Part shown: one piece after another, positions 39,859 to 47,930 of the stretch
Numbering within the stretch: the first letter of the stretch is position 1
Layout of the letters: each line of letters begins with the position of its first letter
Source: an uncultured Clostridia bacterium
Lineage (GTDB): Bacteria > Bacillota > Clostridia > TANB77 > CAG-508
Assembly: GCA_947385375.1 (NCBI GenBank)
Contig: CANDKR010000002.1
Span: forward strand, 62,001 to 126,000
Reading direction: 5' to 3'
Length of the DNA: 64,000 bases
The notes under the pieces: generated by a model
Database searches by the model: none
Seen by the model: the letters and a program-made list of their open reading frames with translations, nothing else
Told to the model about the DNA's origin: nothing
Position numbers and translations under genes: made by a program

Positions 39859-40788
39859 ATGAATAAAAAAGTTTTAAATACTTTATTAACAATAATTGTA
39901 ATATTGATAGTTGTTATTTTCAGTGTATTTTTTTATATGTACATTAGAGATGATGGTACAACAGAGTCAGTATATGATGATGTTTCAGCAAATACAGGAA
40001 TGAACGCTGATGATGTAGTAGCAAATAGTGATGGGTTAGATAATTACGATACTGATAAGCTATTGCCTTTTACAGGAGCTTTTCCATGGATTGATATTAT
40101 TTCTATTTTAGCTGAAAAAGAAGATATAAAAGAGTTTTCAAATGAACAAATTTTACGTTTAGGTTTTGCTAAAGTTACTAAAGAAGACTGGGCGGATAGT
40201 TATATAGCAGAAGGTGAGCCAGTATCTATCCCAGCAGAACTTCTAGATGGATATATAAAGGACATTTTCGGTTCAGATGTAAAATATGAGAAAGCAAATT
40301 TCTCAAATAAAGATTATAGTATAGATAAAGATTTTACATCACATACAAGTAGCTATGAGGCTGTATATGTGCCTGAAACTGACACATATACAATAAATCA
40401 TGTAGCAGGTGATGGCATAAATGAAAATCATATACAGTTACTAGAACCGAATACATCTAAGATAAGAGGAAATCTTGAAATTGAAGTACCTTATGTATTT
40501 GTAGTCTATGGAGATGAAATGGCAAAAGGTGAAATCGACGGGCAAGAAGTAGAAGGTTTTGAATATATAATTTATGCAAATTGTGATTATGATACGAAAA
40601 CTTTTACAGAGGAACTTGGTAGATTTAATGAATTTGATGATTTAGCAAATGATGAAGGCGTAGTAGATATGACAGAGATTATTGGAGATATAGCTAAAAA
40701 GGACTTGGCTAAAGTAAAAAAGATAACCTTAAAATATGCGCCAAATGAAGCAAATACAGAATATGTTTTGAAAGAAATAAAGAAATAG
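39859..40788 (+). CDS. Unknown N-terminally anchored protein
   Basis: The 309-residue protein has one N-terminal helix (about 8-28, IIVILIVVIFSVFFYMY) with a positively charged start and no lipobox cysteine, so it is a probable membrane-anchored protein facing outside. The remainder is acidic (many Asp, Glu and Tyr) with no recognised domain. It lies 17 bases after clpX and ends at a terminator, making it the last gene of the clp unit. Confidence 0.6.
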   Translation: MNKKVLNTLLTIIVILIVVIFSVFFYMYIRDDGTTESVYDDVSANTGMNADDVVANSDGLDNYDTDKLLPFTGAFPWIDIISILAEKEDIKEFSNEQILRLGFAKVTKEDWADSYIAEGEPVSIPAELLDGYIKDIFGSDVKYEKANFSNKDYSIDKDFTSHTSSYEAVYVPETDTYTINHVAGDGINENHIQLLEPNTSKIRGNLEIEVPYVFVVYGDEMAKGEIDGQEVEGFEYIIYANCDYDTKTFTEELGRFNEFDDLANDEGVVDMTEIIGDIAKKDLAKVKKITLKYAPNEANTEYVLKEIKK

Positions 40789-40789
40789 G

Positions 40790-40816
40790 AAGAAGCTTGA
40801 AAAAGCTTCTTTTTTG
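40790..40816 (+). terminator. Rho-independent terminator
   Basis: AAGAAGCTT/AAGCTTCTT with a T tract. Confidence 0.85.
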
Positions 40817-40841
40817 TAATAAAAATGAGATATAAAATTTA

Positions 40842-40892
40842 TTGACTTTTTCAAACTACAATTGTAAAATACAATCATAAACTACAAATGTA
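40842..40892 (+). promoter_or_regulatory. Promoter with two BlaI/MecI-type operators
   Basis: TTGACT and TAAAAT are spaced 17 bases. The dyads TACAATTGTA (40857-40866, overlapping the -10) and TACAAATGTA (40883-40892) match the BlaI/MecI core TACA-N2-TGTA. The arrangement implies autorepression of the blaI operon. Confidence 0.8.
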
Positions 40893-40908
40893 AATTAAGG
40901 AGGTATAT

Positions 40909-41271
40909 ATGATAAAGATATCTGATGCAGAACTTGAAGTTATGCAAGTTTTTTGGGGCAAAAAAGAAGCAAATTCTTTTGATGTTATAGAAGCCTTGAA
41001 AGATAAAAACTGGAGCGACAATACTGTAAGAACTTTGATAAAAAGACTTCAAGCAAAGAAAGCAATTACAATAGTAAAACAAGAAGGGAAGGTTTATTAC
41101 TATAAGTCATTAATTAATGAAAATGAATACAAAATAAAAGAAAGCAATAACTTTATTGATAAGCTATATAATGGCTCTGTAAGTGATATGTTATTGTGCT
41201 TTGCAAAGGAAAATAAATTATCTAAAAAAGATTTAGAAGATTTAATTAAGAAAATAGATGGTGAGGATTAA
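40909..41271 (+). CDS. blaI: BlaI/MecI-family transcriptional repressor
   Basis: The 120-residue winged-helix repressor starts ISDAELEVMQVFW and contains NTVRTLIKRLQAKKAI (recognition helix) and a C-terminal dimerisation region with the cleavage-type segment SVSDMLLCFAK. It is expected to bind the two operators just upstream and to be inactivated by proteolysis triggered by the adjacent BlaR1-like protease. AAGGAGG precedes ATG. Confidence 0.9.
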   Translation: MIKISDAELEVMQVFWGKKEANSFDVIEALKDKNWSDNTVRTLIKRLQAKKAITIVKQEGKVYYYKSLINENEYKIKESNNFIDKLYNGSVSDMLLCFAKENKLSKKDLEDLIKKIDGED

Positions 41272-41273
41272 TT

Positions 41274-43127
41274 ATGGAACTAATATCAATAATTTTTTAT
41301 AAGCTTTTGTATATGTCAATAGTAGCTAGTATTATAGGGATAAGTATAATTGCGATAAGAAAACTTTTAAGTAGATGCATTTCACCTAAAATTATATATG
41401 CAATGTGGATTGTTTTTTTGCTAGCTTTAGTTGTACCGCCTTTTGTCTCTAGTAAAGTAAGTGTATATAACTATATTGATGTATCAGGGATAGAGAAATT
41501 AACTTATAACTATGAATTGACAGATAGTAAAGAGACTTTTAGCGAAGACAATAAAAGTAATGGTGATGAGCCAGTAGAAGGAAAAACAGTAGATAATAAA
41601 ACTAGTGGTAGAACAAGCCAAGAGACTAAGCCACTTCCAAGCTTAAAGGATATATTGCCAGCACTATGGCTTATTGGAGCAGGAACTTTAATGATAATAT
41701 ACGTAATTTCAAATCTTATTTTTATTAGAAAAATCGGAAGTGAAAAATTTGAAGATGACAGAATTAGAAAAATATTTGAGACAGTAAAAACAAAGTTTAA
41801 GCTGGAAAGAAAAATAGAACTTATTAATCAAACTGTGGTAAAATCGCCTGCAATAGTAGGAATATTGAAGCCTAAAATATTACTTACAGAGGAAATTAAG
41901 AAAAGTACAGATACAGAGGTAGAATATATTTTTAGACATGAACTTGCACATTTTAAGAGAAAAGATAATGTTATAAATTCTGTATTAATATTTTTGAGAG
42001 CTATACATTGGTTTAATCCAATTGTATGGTTAGTTATGAAAGAGATTAAAAAAGATATGGAATTTACAGCAGATGAGAAAGCTGTAAAAGGCTTAGAAAG
42101 CGAAGATAGAAAAGAATATTGTAAGCTATTAGTTAATCTTTCTAGTACTTCAAGTTTTATGGAAAGAGCAATAGGAATTGCAAATGATAAAAATAATTTA
42201 GAAAAGAGAATAAATATGATAAAATTATCAGATAAATTATCAAAACACCCAGTATTTTCAGCAATGCTAGTGTTTATAATAATAGGACTTATATGTTTAA
42301 TATTATACACTAATAACTACTATCAGCCTAAGTTAGATGTACCACCGAAGTTATATATACAAACTGCAACAGGAAAAACTAAAGAGTTATTGCTTACCAA
42401 ATATGAGTGGATAAATGGACAAGATGTATCAACTTATGACATAGGTTTTGATGTAGATACTTATGTGTTTAGTGACGAAAATATTTTATATAGTTTAAAT
42501 AATTATGGAGAAGATGATGAAACAGTATATACACATCCTAAATATAATATGTCTTATATAAATAAAATTTATTATAGTAATGAAGGTGCAGGTCCAAGAA
42601 AATTAGACCATTTTGTTGTAAGTAAAAATTTATATCCAAATATAAATGATTTCAAACTTAACGATACTTTTGTTGGTAATGGTATTACACAGTTTGATGT
42701 TTATTTTCCTAATGGTTCAACAGCAAGTTATGTTGTTCAAAAGAAAGAATACACAGGAAAAACAAAAGAATTTTTTGATAAATATTCTAATATAGATATA
42801 ACTGATATAAACAAGATTGAAGAATTAATTAAAACGATGCGAATGGGCGATCTATTAAATGAGATTAAGGTAGAAAACAACGTATTGAGTATAAATTATG
42901 AATATATGCAAGAGCAAATGGTTTCTTATGATATGTCACTTATTTTGTTTGTAGCAATTCCAGATTTAGAAAAAATTATAATTTCATCTAATCATGAAGA
43001 AATATTTTATGAGGTTGATAATGTGTCTTATGATGTTTCAGAAACACTAGAAATTACAAGAGAAGAAGCAAATAAAAAAGCTGAAATAACAATTGAAGAA
43101 CTACAGAAGATTATAAAAGAAAGTTAG
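41274..43127 (+). CDS. blaR1: BlaR1-like M56 membrane metallopeptidase with a non-penicillin-binding C-terminus
   Basis: The 617-residue sensor has helices at about 10-60 and 125-150, a cytoplasmic zinc protease domain with H222-E-L-A-H226 and a downstream TADEKAV glutamate, then a helix at about 322-345. The extracellular part (about 345-617) lacks the STxK, SxN and KTG motifs of class D-like sensor domains, so it should not sense beta-lactams in the usual way. No beta-lactamase gene is nearby. It follows blaI by two bases and probably signals to it. Confidence 0.82.
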   Translation: MELISIIFYKLLYMSIVASIIGISIIAIRKLLSRCISPKIIYAMWIVFLLALVVPPFVSSKVSVYNYIDVSGIEKLTYNYELTDSKETFSEDNKSNGDEPVEGKTVDNKTSGRTSQETKPLPSLKDILPALWLIGAGTLMIIYVISNLIFIRKIGSEKFEDDRIRKIFETVKTKFKLERKIELINQTVVKSPAIVGILKPKILLTEEIKKSTDTEVEYIFRHELAHFKRKDNVINSVLIFLRAIHWFNPIVWLVMKEIKKDMEFTADEKAVKGLESEDRKEYCKLLVNLSSTSSFMERAIGIANDKNNLEKRINMIKLSDKLSKHPVFSAMLVFIIIGLICLILYTNNYYQPKLDVPPKLYIQTATGKTKELLLTKYEWINGQDVSTYDIGFDVDTYVFSDENILYSLNNYGEDDETVYTHPKYNMSYINKIYYSNEGAGPRKLDHFVVSKNLYPNINDFKLNDTFVGNGITQFDVYFPNGSTASYVVQKKEYTGKTKEFFDKYSNIDITDINKIEELIKTMRMGDLLNEIKVENNVLSINYEYMQEQMVSYDMSLILFVAIPDLEKIIISSNHEEIFYEVDNVSYDVSETLEITREEANKKAEITIEELQKIIKES

Positions 43128-43135
43128 GAGTAAAT

Positions 43136-43891
43136 ATGACAAAGCCAAGAAAAAAGATATTAAAAATATGCTTGATAGTGATTATACTAATTTTACTGTG
43201 TTTTGCAGTACCATTAATATATAAATTAAATATAGTGTTAAAACAGGCAAAAGTTTATGATGAATTTGGAAAGGGAGACAATTATAAATTTATCTGTGAA
43301 AGTGTTTCAGATGAAAATGGATTTCAAACGACTTCAAAATCTACGACATTTCAAAAAGATGGGAAAATAAAATTAATTTTAGAAAGCAATGATTCTGATG
43401 GTTTAAGTACTTACAATTGCGAATATTGGATTGGCAAAGAAGTATTCTTTGTAGATGAGATTAATAAGGAATTTTCAATATCTGAAAATAATTTTTCAAA
43501 AGCTTTTTTAGAGGCAAGAAGTGGAAGATCGCTTTTTATATATAATTTTACACAAACTGAAACTTGGTTAGAAGCTTTAAGTTATATTCCTTTAATCATA
43601 CCCAATAAAATTGTTTTTGAAGAATATGAAGGAAAAGATTGCTATAAGTGTATTTATAATAAGAAATATGACGAAGTTACAGATGAATTTATAATATATA
43701 TTGATAAAGGAAGCAGTTTACCAGTTTTTGAAGTACACACATATTATGATGCAGGAGAAGAAATTTCTAAAAGAGTACAAAAGTTCAGTTATGAAAAAGA
43801 TATAATTACAGATGCAGATGTGAATATGCCAGATTTGAGTGAATATAAACAAGAAATTAGTTATTTTTATAAAGAAGAAGATAACTTGTAA
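43136..43891 (+). CDS. Unknown membrane-anchored protein of the blaIR operon
   Basis: The 251-residue protein has an N-terminal helix (about 8-30) preceded by KPRKK and an extracytoplasmic beta-rich domain with FQKDGKIKLILES, YWIGKEVFFVDE and CYKCIYN. The pattern loosely recalls LolA/LppX-type lipoprotein folds, but I cannot assign a family. It lies eight bases after blaR1 and is likely part of the BlaI regulon, perhaps a ligand-binding partner. Confidence 0.55.
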   Translation: MTKPRKKILKICLIVIILILLCFAVPLIYKLNIVLKQAKVYDEFGKGDNYKFICESVSDENGFQTTSKSTTFQKDGKIKLILESNDSDGLSTYNCEYWIGKEVFFVDEINKEFSISENNFSKAFLEARSGRSLFIYNFTQTETWLEALSYIPLIIPNKIVFEEYEGKDCYKCIYNKKYDEVTDEFIIYIDKGSSLPVFEVHTYYDAGEEISKRVQKFSYEKDIITDADVNMPDLSEYKQEISYFYKEEDNL

Positions 43892-43956
43892 AATTATGTA
43901 AACTGTGATATAATAAAATTTGCAATAACAACTTTGAAGAGTCGAGGTGAGTTCGT

Positions 43957-44454
43957 ATGGAGATACGGCGAGCAGAACTATCAGACTTTGAGGTATATAA
44001 GAAACTTTTTGATGGAGACGAGTACGATATGTTATATCGTCCCATAGAAAGTGACATAAAACCTCAAACAGATGCGAAGGACTGGTTTGGATTTGACGAG
44101 GAGACACTGCAAAGATTTGCTGAAGAGATGGAGCGTACTATGCCTAAGTTCATAGAAACCCTAAATTCTTTCAATGAAGAGCGAATTTACATCATTGAAG
44201 ATAAAGGCAAAGTAGTAGGTTTCTTTGAAATGCTTCGGCATGGGGCAAAGAAGTGGAAGCTAGCATATTGTGGTATGAAGAACGGATATCAGAAGCAAGA
44301 AGCTTTCACAAATGCAATTAAGCTCTTATTACAGCAAAGTGGTGTCAAAATAGTCGATGTCTGCGCTGTCTACAAAAGCTGTGAAAGGCGGATGGAGAGA
44401 GCGGGATTTACTTCAATTGGAGGAGGATTCTATCGTATCGAAGCAGAAAAGTAG
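43957..44454 (+). CDS. GNAT-like acetyltransferase, compositionally foreign
   Basis: The 165-residue protein begins MEIRRAELSDFEVYKK and ends with AGFTSIGGGFYRIEAEK. The topology is that of GCN5-related N-acetyltransferases, with VVGFFEML as the central strand and a degenerate acetyl-CoA loop near KNGYQKQEAF. The substrate is unknown. Base and codon use differ from the neighbours: CGT, CGA, GGG and CTC appear, and CGG is in frame three times (43966, 44236 and 44389), the only such plus-strand cases outside the frameshift sites. This points to recent acquisition. If CGG shifts frame here, the gene may not be expressed correctly. Confidence 0.6.
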   Translation: MEIRRAELSDFEVYKKLFDGDEYDMLYRPIESDIKPQTDAKDWFGFDEETLQRFAEEMERTMPKFIETLNSFNEERIYIIEDKGKVVGFFEMLRHGAKKWKLAYCGMKNGYQKQEAFTNAIKLLLQQSGVKIVDVCAVYKSCERRMERAGFTSIGGGFYRIEAEK

Positions 44455-44478
44455 GTGTATAAAGTACCTACTTTTTTG
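44447..44478 (+). terminator. Rho-independent terminator
   Basis: AAGTAGGT/ACCTACTT stem and TTTTTT, overlapping the end of the acetyltransferase gene. Confidence 0.85.
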
Positions 44479-44550
44479 TTTTTTATATAAAAGCAGGGAC
44501 ACCCACTGCATAGCCGATTGTACAGCTTGTGCAGTGGGCATCCCCAAAAG

Positions 44551-44832
44551 TTAATGTTGCATAATCAGGATTATCTGAATGAATGCCAAAATTCCTAAAA
44601 TCGCTGTTATAATACCGAGGATAGTCGTTGCGGGCATTTCCTTGAATTGCATGAACTCCATCTTCCGATAGGCATTCTCGGCGACACCGAAGCAGAACGT
44701 GCCCCAGATGGCGGCGAGAAATATGTACAAGAAAAACCACTCAGGCATAAGCATATCCATCATGGTGTTGTAGCCCACAAAGATTGTGGCAATGGTTGCG
44801 ATGATGTACTTTGTTCTTTGTTTAATTTTCAT
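44551..44832 (-). CDS. Small three-helix membrane protein, compositionally foreign
   Basis: The 93-residue hydrophobic protein starts with KIKQRTK and has three predicted helices (about 8-22, 33-50 and 69-90). No family is recognised. AGGTAAAAA precedes the ATG on the minus strand. Local GC is clearly higher than in the surrounding genes, and Arg56 is an in-frame CGG codon (plus-strand 44665-44667). It belongs with the adjacent acetyltransferase to a short acquired stretch. The 300 bases between it and the tRNA hold no other gene I can support. Confidence 0.5.
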   Translation of the reverse strand: MKIKQRTKYIIATIATIFVGYNTMMDMLMPEWFFLYIFLAAIWGTFCFGVAENAYRKMEFMQFKEMPATTILGIITAILGILAFIQIILIMQH

Positions 44833-45093
44833 TTTTTACCTCCATAGGTCCGATAGGTTTGTAGGTACGTGCAGGGGTGAATGGGACTATATGTCAACTA
44901 ACAGTTTATGTTAGGTTGAGCAAGAGGGATTTCAGGAATTTATATTTAAATGGACACAAAGTGCCATATATACTTAATTATAGCATGATTTACATAAATA
45001 TGCAATTTTAAGCTCAAATTACGTATTTAGAATTATAGTATATTTTCTGTTGTCCATATATTTAGAAACTATAATAAAAATTACTTTTTAATA

Positions 45094-45122
45094 TAGACAA
45101 AAGAAATTTTTTATGCTATTAT
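45094..45122 (+). promoter_or_regulatory. Probable tRNA-Leu promoter
   Basis: TAGACA, 17 bases, TATTAT, 20 bases before the tRNA. Confidence 0.5.
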
Positions 45123-45141
45123 AATTAAGTATTTAAATAAT

Positions 45142-45224
45142 GCCGATGTGGCGGAACTGGCAGACGCACACGACTCAAAATCGTGCGGGAAACCATGTGG
45201 GTTCGAGTCCCACCATCGGCACCA
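45142..45224 (+). tRNA. tRNA-Leu (anticodon CAA)
   Basis: The 83-nt class II tRNA has acceptor arms GCCGATG and CATCGGC, the anticodon stem CACGA/TCGTG around loop CTCAAAA (anticodon CAA, reading TTG), a long variable arm, GGTTCGAGTCC for the T arm and an encoded CCA end. A GAAA-loop hairpin follows directly. Confidence 0.95.
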
Positions 45225-45303
45225 AAGAAAGACTAGCGAAAGCTAGTCTTTAAAGTTATTATAAAGTGGGTCTCGAAAAGGAGCGTACCGAAGTCATAGA
45301 CCA
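45205..45303 (+). repeat. 99-bp direct repeat, copy 1 (includes tRNA-Leu 3' end)
   Basis: Starts in the T arm of tRNA-Leu with GAGTCCCACC and runs through the tRNA end and downstream hairpin. It is identical to 45368-45466. The first 20 bases are the tRNA 3' end. Confidence 0.9.
45228..45251 (+). terminator. Hairpin after tRNA-Leu, possible terminator
   Basis: AAAGACTAGC-GAAA-GCTAGTCTTT. It lacks a long T run, so it may be a processing or termination hairpin. It is duplicated in the second repeat copy. Confidence 0.6.
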
Positions 45304-45327
45304 GTAAAGGCTGGGCTAGGACAAGGG

Positions 45328-45350
45328 AAAATAGTCCAGTGGACTATTTT
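45328..45350. repeat. Perfect palindrome in the spacer between direct repeats
   Basis: AAAATAGTCC and GGACTATTTT around AGT, followed by a GC-rich stretch GCGACGCGGCCGAC that is unlike the host composition. Confidence 0.7.
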
Positions 45351-45367
45351 GCGACGCGGCCGACAGG

Positions 45368-45466
45368 GAGTCCCACCATCGGCACCAAAGAAAGACTAGC
45401 GAAAGCTAGTCTTTAAAGTTATTATAAAGTGGGTCTCGAAAAGGAGCGTACCGAAGTCATAGACCA
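45368..45466 (+). repeat. 99-bp direct repeat, copy 2 (tRNA-Leu 3' fragment)
   Basis: Exact copy of 45205-45303, 163 bases downstream. It begins with 20 bases identical to the tRNA 3' end but lacks the rest of a tRNA. It could be an integration scar or a tandem duplication. Confidence 0.9.
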
Positions 45467-45498
45467 TTAAAAGTAAAAACAAATTTTCGTAAAAACTA

Positions 45499-45527
45499 TT
45501 GTTTTTTTGTAAATCCTGTTATAGAAT
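45499..45527 (+). promoter_or_regulatory. Probable promoter of the DinD-like gene
   Basis: TTGTTT, 17 bases, TAGAAT, with AAGGAGG shortly before the ATG. Confidence 0.5.
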
Positions 45528-45554
45528 TATAAAAAATGCAAAGGAGGATGTTTA

Positions 45555-46247
45555 ATGAACAAATTAGAAAAAATTGAAAACTATACAAATGAAATGTTTG
45601 AGGATATTAAGCACACAGATGAAGATGGAATGGAGTTTTGGTATGCAAGAGAGCTAATGCCTGTTTTGCAATACTCAAAATGGGAAAATTTAAAAAAAGT
45701 AATTGGAAAAGCAATGATTGGTTGTGAAAATAGCGGAATTCCAGTAAAAGATTGCTTTACTGATGTCAGGAAGCCAATAATTTCTGGAAAAGGAAAAGAA
45801 GAATTTATAGAAGATTATAAGCTTAATCGCTATGCTTGTTATTTAATAGCTCAAAATGGAGACTCTAGAAAAAAAGTTATTGCTCTTGCTCAAACATATT
45901 TTGCGATTCAAACTAGAAAACAAGAAATTACAGAGAAAGAATATAGTTTATTAACAGAAGATGAAAAAAGATTTTATCAAAGAGATTTAACTAGAAAAGG
46001 CAATTATTCACTTAATCAAACAGCAAAAAAATCAGGAGTTAAGAATTTTGATAAATTTCATAATGCAGGTTATAAAGGCTTATATAATGGAGAAACAGCA
46101 GATGATATCGCAAAAAGAAAAGGATTAAGATATAGAGAAGACATTTTGGATAATATGGGAAGTGATGAGCTTATAGCAAATTTATTTAGAATTTCTCAAA
46201 CAGAACAAAGATTGAAAAAAGATAATATTCAATTAGTAACCATTTAA
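45555..46247 (+). CDS. DinD-like (BRO/Rha-type) DNA-damage-inducible protein, C-terminally short
   Basis: The 230-residue protein contains the DinD core: WYARELMPVLQYSKWENLKKVI, DVRKPIISGKG, YKLNRYACYLIAQNGDSRK, YFAIQTRKQE and NMGSDELIANLFRISQTEQRLKKDNI. DinD in E. coli is SOS-induced and inhibits RecA filaments; Clostridial homologues are common near mobile DNA. The family usually continues for about 40 residues after this last motif, whereas here it ends QLVTI, so the C-terminus appears truncated. There is no CGG codon at the break. It lies just behind the duplicated tRNA end. Confidence 0.75.
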   Translation: MNKLEKIENYTNEMFEDIKHTDEDGMEFWYARELMPVLQYSKWENLKKVIGKAMIGCENSGIPVKDCFTDVRKPIISGKGKEEFIEDYKLNRYACYLIAQNGDSRKKVIALAQTYFAIQTRKQEITEKEYSLLTEDEKRFYQRDLTRKGNYSLNQTAKKSGVKNFDKFHNAGYKGLYNGETADDIAKRKGLRYREDILDNMGSDELIANLFRISQTEQRLKKDNIQLVTI

Positions 46248-46279
46248 AGGATTACCCATAATATATAGTGGGTGATTTT

Positions 46280-46906
46280 ATGAATAATATTTATAGAAAA
46301 ATATTAGAGAAAGGTTTATTTTATGATGGAGTTTTAGTACTTAAATATCATATAGAATATCCGTGTATTGATAGTACTGGAAATTTTGCTTTTAGATTTA
46401 ATAAGTATAATAAAAATTTGGCATTAGAAATACAAAAGATGGCTGAAACAGAATTATATAAAGAGGCTGTTCAAATGTATGAATATAATAAGGCACACAA
46501 TTATCCTATTATGGTGTATGAAGTATATAGAAATTTTGTTATTACTTATCCAGGTTTGAATTATTTAAGTTTATATACTGATGAATATATTTTTACAGGT
46601 GGAGCTCATGGAAATACAGTTAGGACTTCTCAAACATGGAATTTAGCTAATTGTACAATGATGAAACTTTGTAATTTCTTTCAAAATAATCCATATTTTT
46701 TGATAGATATACTAAAACAGATAAATGCTCAAATATCAAAAGAGCCTGACATATATTTCGATAATGCTTGTAATTTAGTATTAGATACTTTTAATCCTGA
46801 TAGTTTCTATCTTACTCCAAATGGCATTGTGATTTATTTTCAACAATATGATATTGCTCCATATTCTTCTGGAATACGTGAATTTAATATCAATACGAGA
46901 AATTAG
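46280..46906 (+). CDS. DUF3298/DUF4163-like (RsiV/PdaC-type) protein
   Basis: The 208-residue soluble protein has the DUF4163-like first half and the DUF3298 signature TGGAHGNTVR, plus LTPNGIVIYFQQYDIAPY near the end, as found in RsiV anti-sigma ectodomains and related lysozyme-binding or surface proteins. No signal peptide or membrane helix is seen, which is unusual for the family. ATG 46280 is chosen over GTG 46268; no strong binding site is visible. Function is unknown. Confidence 0.6.
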   Translation: MNNIYRKILEKGLFYDGVLVLKYHIEYPCIDSTGNFAFRFNKYNKNLALEIQKMAETELYKEAVQMYEYNKAHNYPIMVYEVYRNFVITYPGLNYLSLYTDEYIFTGGAHGNTVRTSQTWNLANCTMMKLCNFFQNNPYFLIDILKQINAQISKEPDIYFDNACNLVLDTFNPDSFYLTPNGIVIYFQQYDIAPYSSGIREFNINTRN

Positions 46907-47008
46907 AATTAGTACCTATTTTCTTACCATAATGTAAGTTTATTTTAATATAAATCGATATGAGATATTAAATAAGTGTTTTATAATTTTATAAAAGGAG
47001 GACTGGAG

Positions 47009-47488
47009 ATGTTTAAAATGTTGAAATTAATTCTTTTAGGGATAATAATTTTTGGTTTAATAGTATGTATATTTTTTAATATTGCTGGAAGTCCAAAAGA
47101 TAAAATTATAAATGCATATGATGCTTTTATTCAGAGTTTTGATGGAGCAGGATTAACAAGCACTTGGAAATTACAAGGAAAAAGGAAATATGGAATTGAT
47201 AATTATGTTGGAAGTTATGTAGCTGATTACGATAATTACTCTGGCACTGAAACAATATTTGGCGGAACTGCTCTGCATAGAAAAAATGGTGATCATATTA
47301 AATTAAAAATCAAAGTGCTAAAAGAAACAGGTAATATCAAGGTAATTGCAAAACTAGGCAATAAGGAATTAACTCTTATAGAAAATACAGGAGAGTATAA
47401 TGATACTATTTATATTGATGGAATGAGTTATTGTCTTACAATTCAAGCTGAAAATTTTAAAGGTAGTATTGATATTGTAGCAGAATAA
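47009..47488 (+). CDS. Unknown single-helix exported protein
   Basis: The 159-residue protein has an N-terminal helix (about 5-28) and a small beta-rich extracytoplasmic domain with GSYVADYDNYSGTETIFGGT and IKVIAKLGNKELTL. No family is recognised. ATG 47009 lies eight bases after AGGAGG and is preferred over ATG-less extensions upstream. It stands alone between accessory genes. Confidence 0.55.
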   Translation: MFKMLKLILLGIIIFGLIVCIFFNIAGSPKDKIINAYDAFIQSFDGAGLTSTWKLQGKRKYGIDNYVGSYVADYDNYSGTETIFGGTALHRKNGDHIKLKIKVLKETGNIKVIAKLGNKELTLIENTGEYNDTIYIDGMSYCLTIQAENFKGSIDIVAE

Positions 47489-47657
47489 AGTAGTTAAATA
47501 TGTATTATAGATAATAAAGCGTATAATAATTTAATTTATTATATGCTTTATTTGTGAAAGAAAGTATTAAATAATTCTAAAAATTTAATAAAATTGTTTC
47601 TTTTTTTGAAAATAATGATATAATATTATATAATTATAAAAAATGGAGGAATTTAGT

Positions 47658-47915
47658 TTGGAAATATATGCATATTTTATATTGGGGATTATTTTAGGCT
47701 TGGCGATTGCTGTGTATATTTTTGTAGACAGAGAAGAAAAGATACAAAAAGAAATTGAATTGCAACAAAGGATATTTTCTACAAGAAAACTAAACGAGGC
47801 TTTAGACAAAGCAGTCAAGATAATGCAATCACGCATAGCTACATTAAATAGAGAGCTTACAGAAGAAGAAAAAGATAATATTATCTATGACTGTTATGTA
47901 ACAAATGATAAATAA
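47658..47915 (+). CDS. Small single-pass membrane protein
   Basis: The 85-residue product has one N-terminal helix (FILGIILGLAIAVYIF) followed by a charged amphipathic, probably coiled-coil, cytoplasmic segment. An ATG at 47643 overlaps the binding site GGAGG (47645-47649), whereas TTG 47658 lies eight bases after it, so the TTG is taken. A TTGAAA-17-TATAAT promoter precedes it. It lies 15 bases before the sigma-like gene and may act with it. Confidence 0.5.
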   Translation: MEIYAYFILGIILGLAIAVYIFVDREEKIQKEIELQQRIFSTRKLNEALDKAVKIMQSRIATLNRELTEEEKDNIIYDCYVTNDK

Positions 47916-47930
47916 GAAGAGGGTAAATCT

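Noticed and set aside
44357..44847. Overlapping frames on both strands in the GC-richer island
   Set aside because: They have no ribosome sites and cover the better-supported acetyltransferase and membrane protein genes.
45142..45466. CRISPR array or tandem tRNA cluster
   Set aside because: There are only two repeats of 99 bp, and the second tRNA copy is just the 3' 20 bases, with no acceptor 5' arm or anticodon arm.
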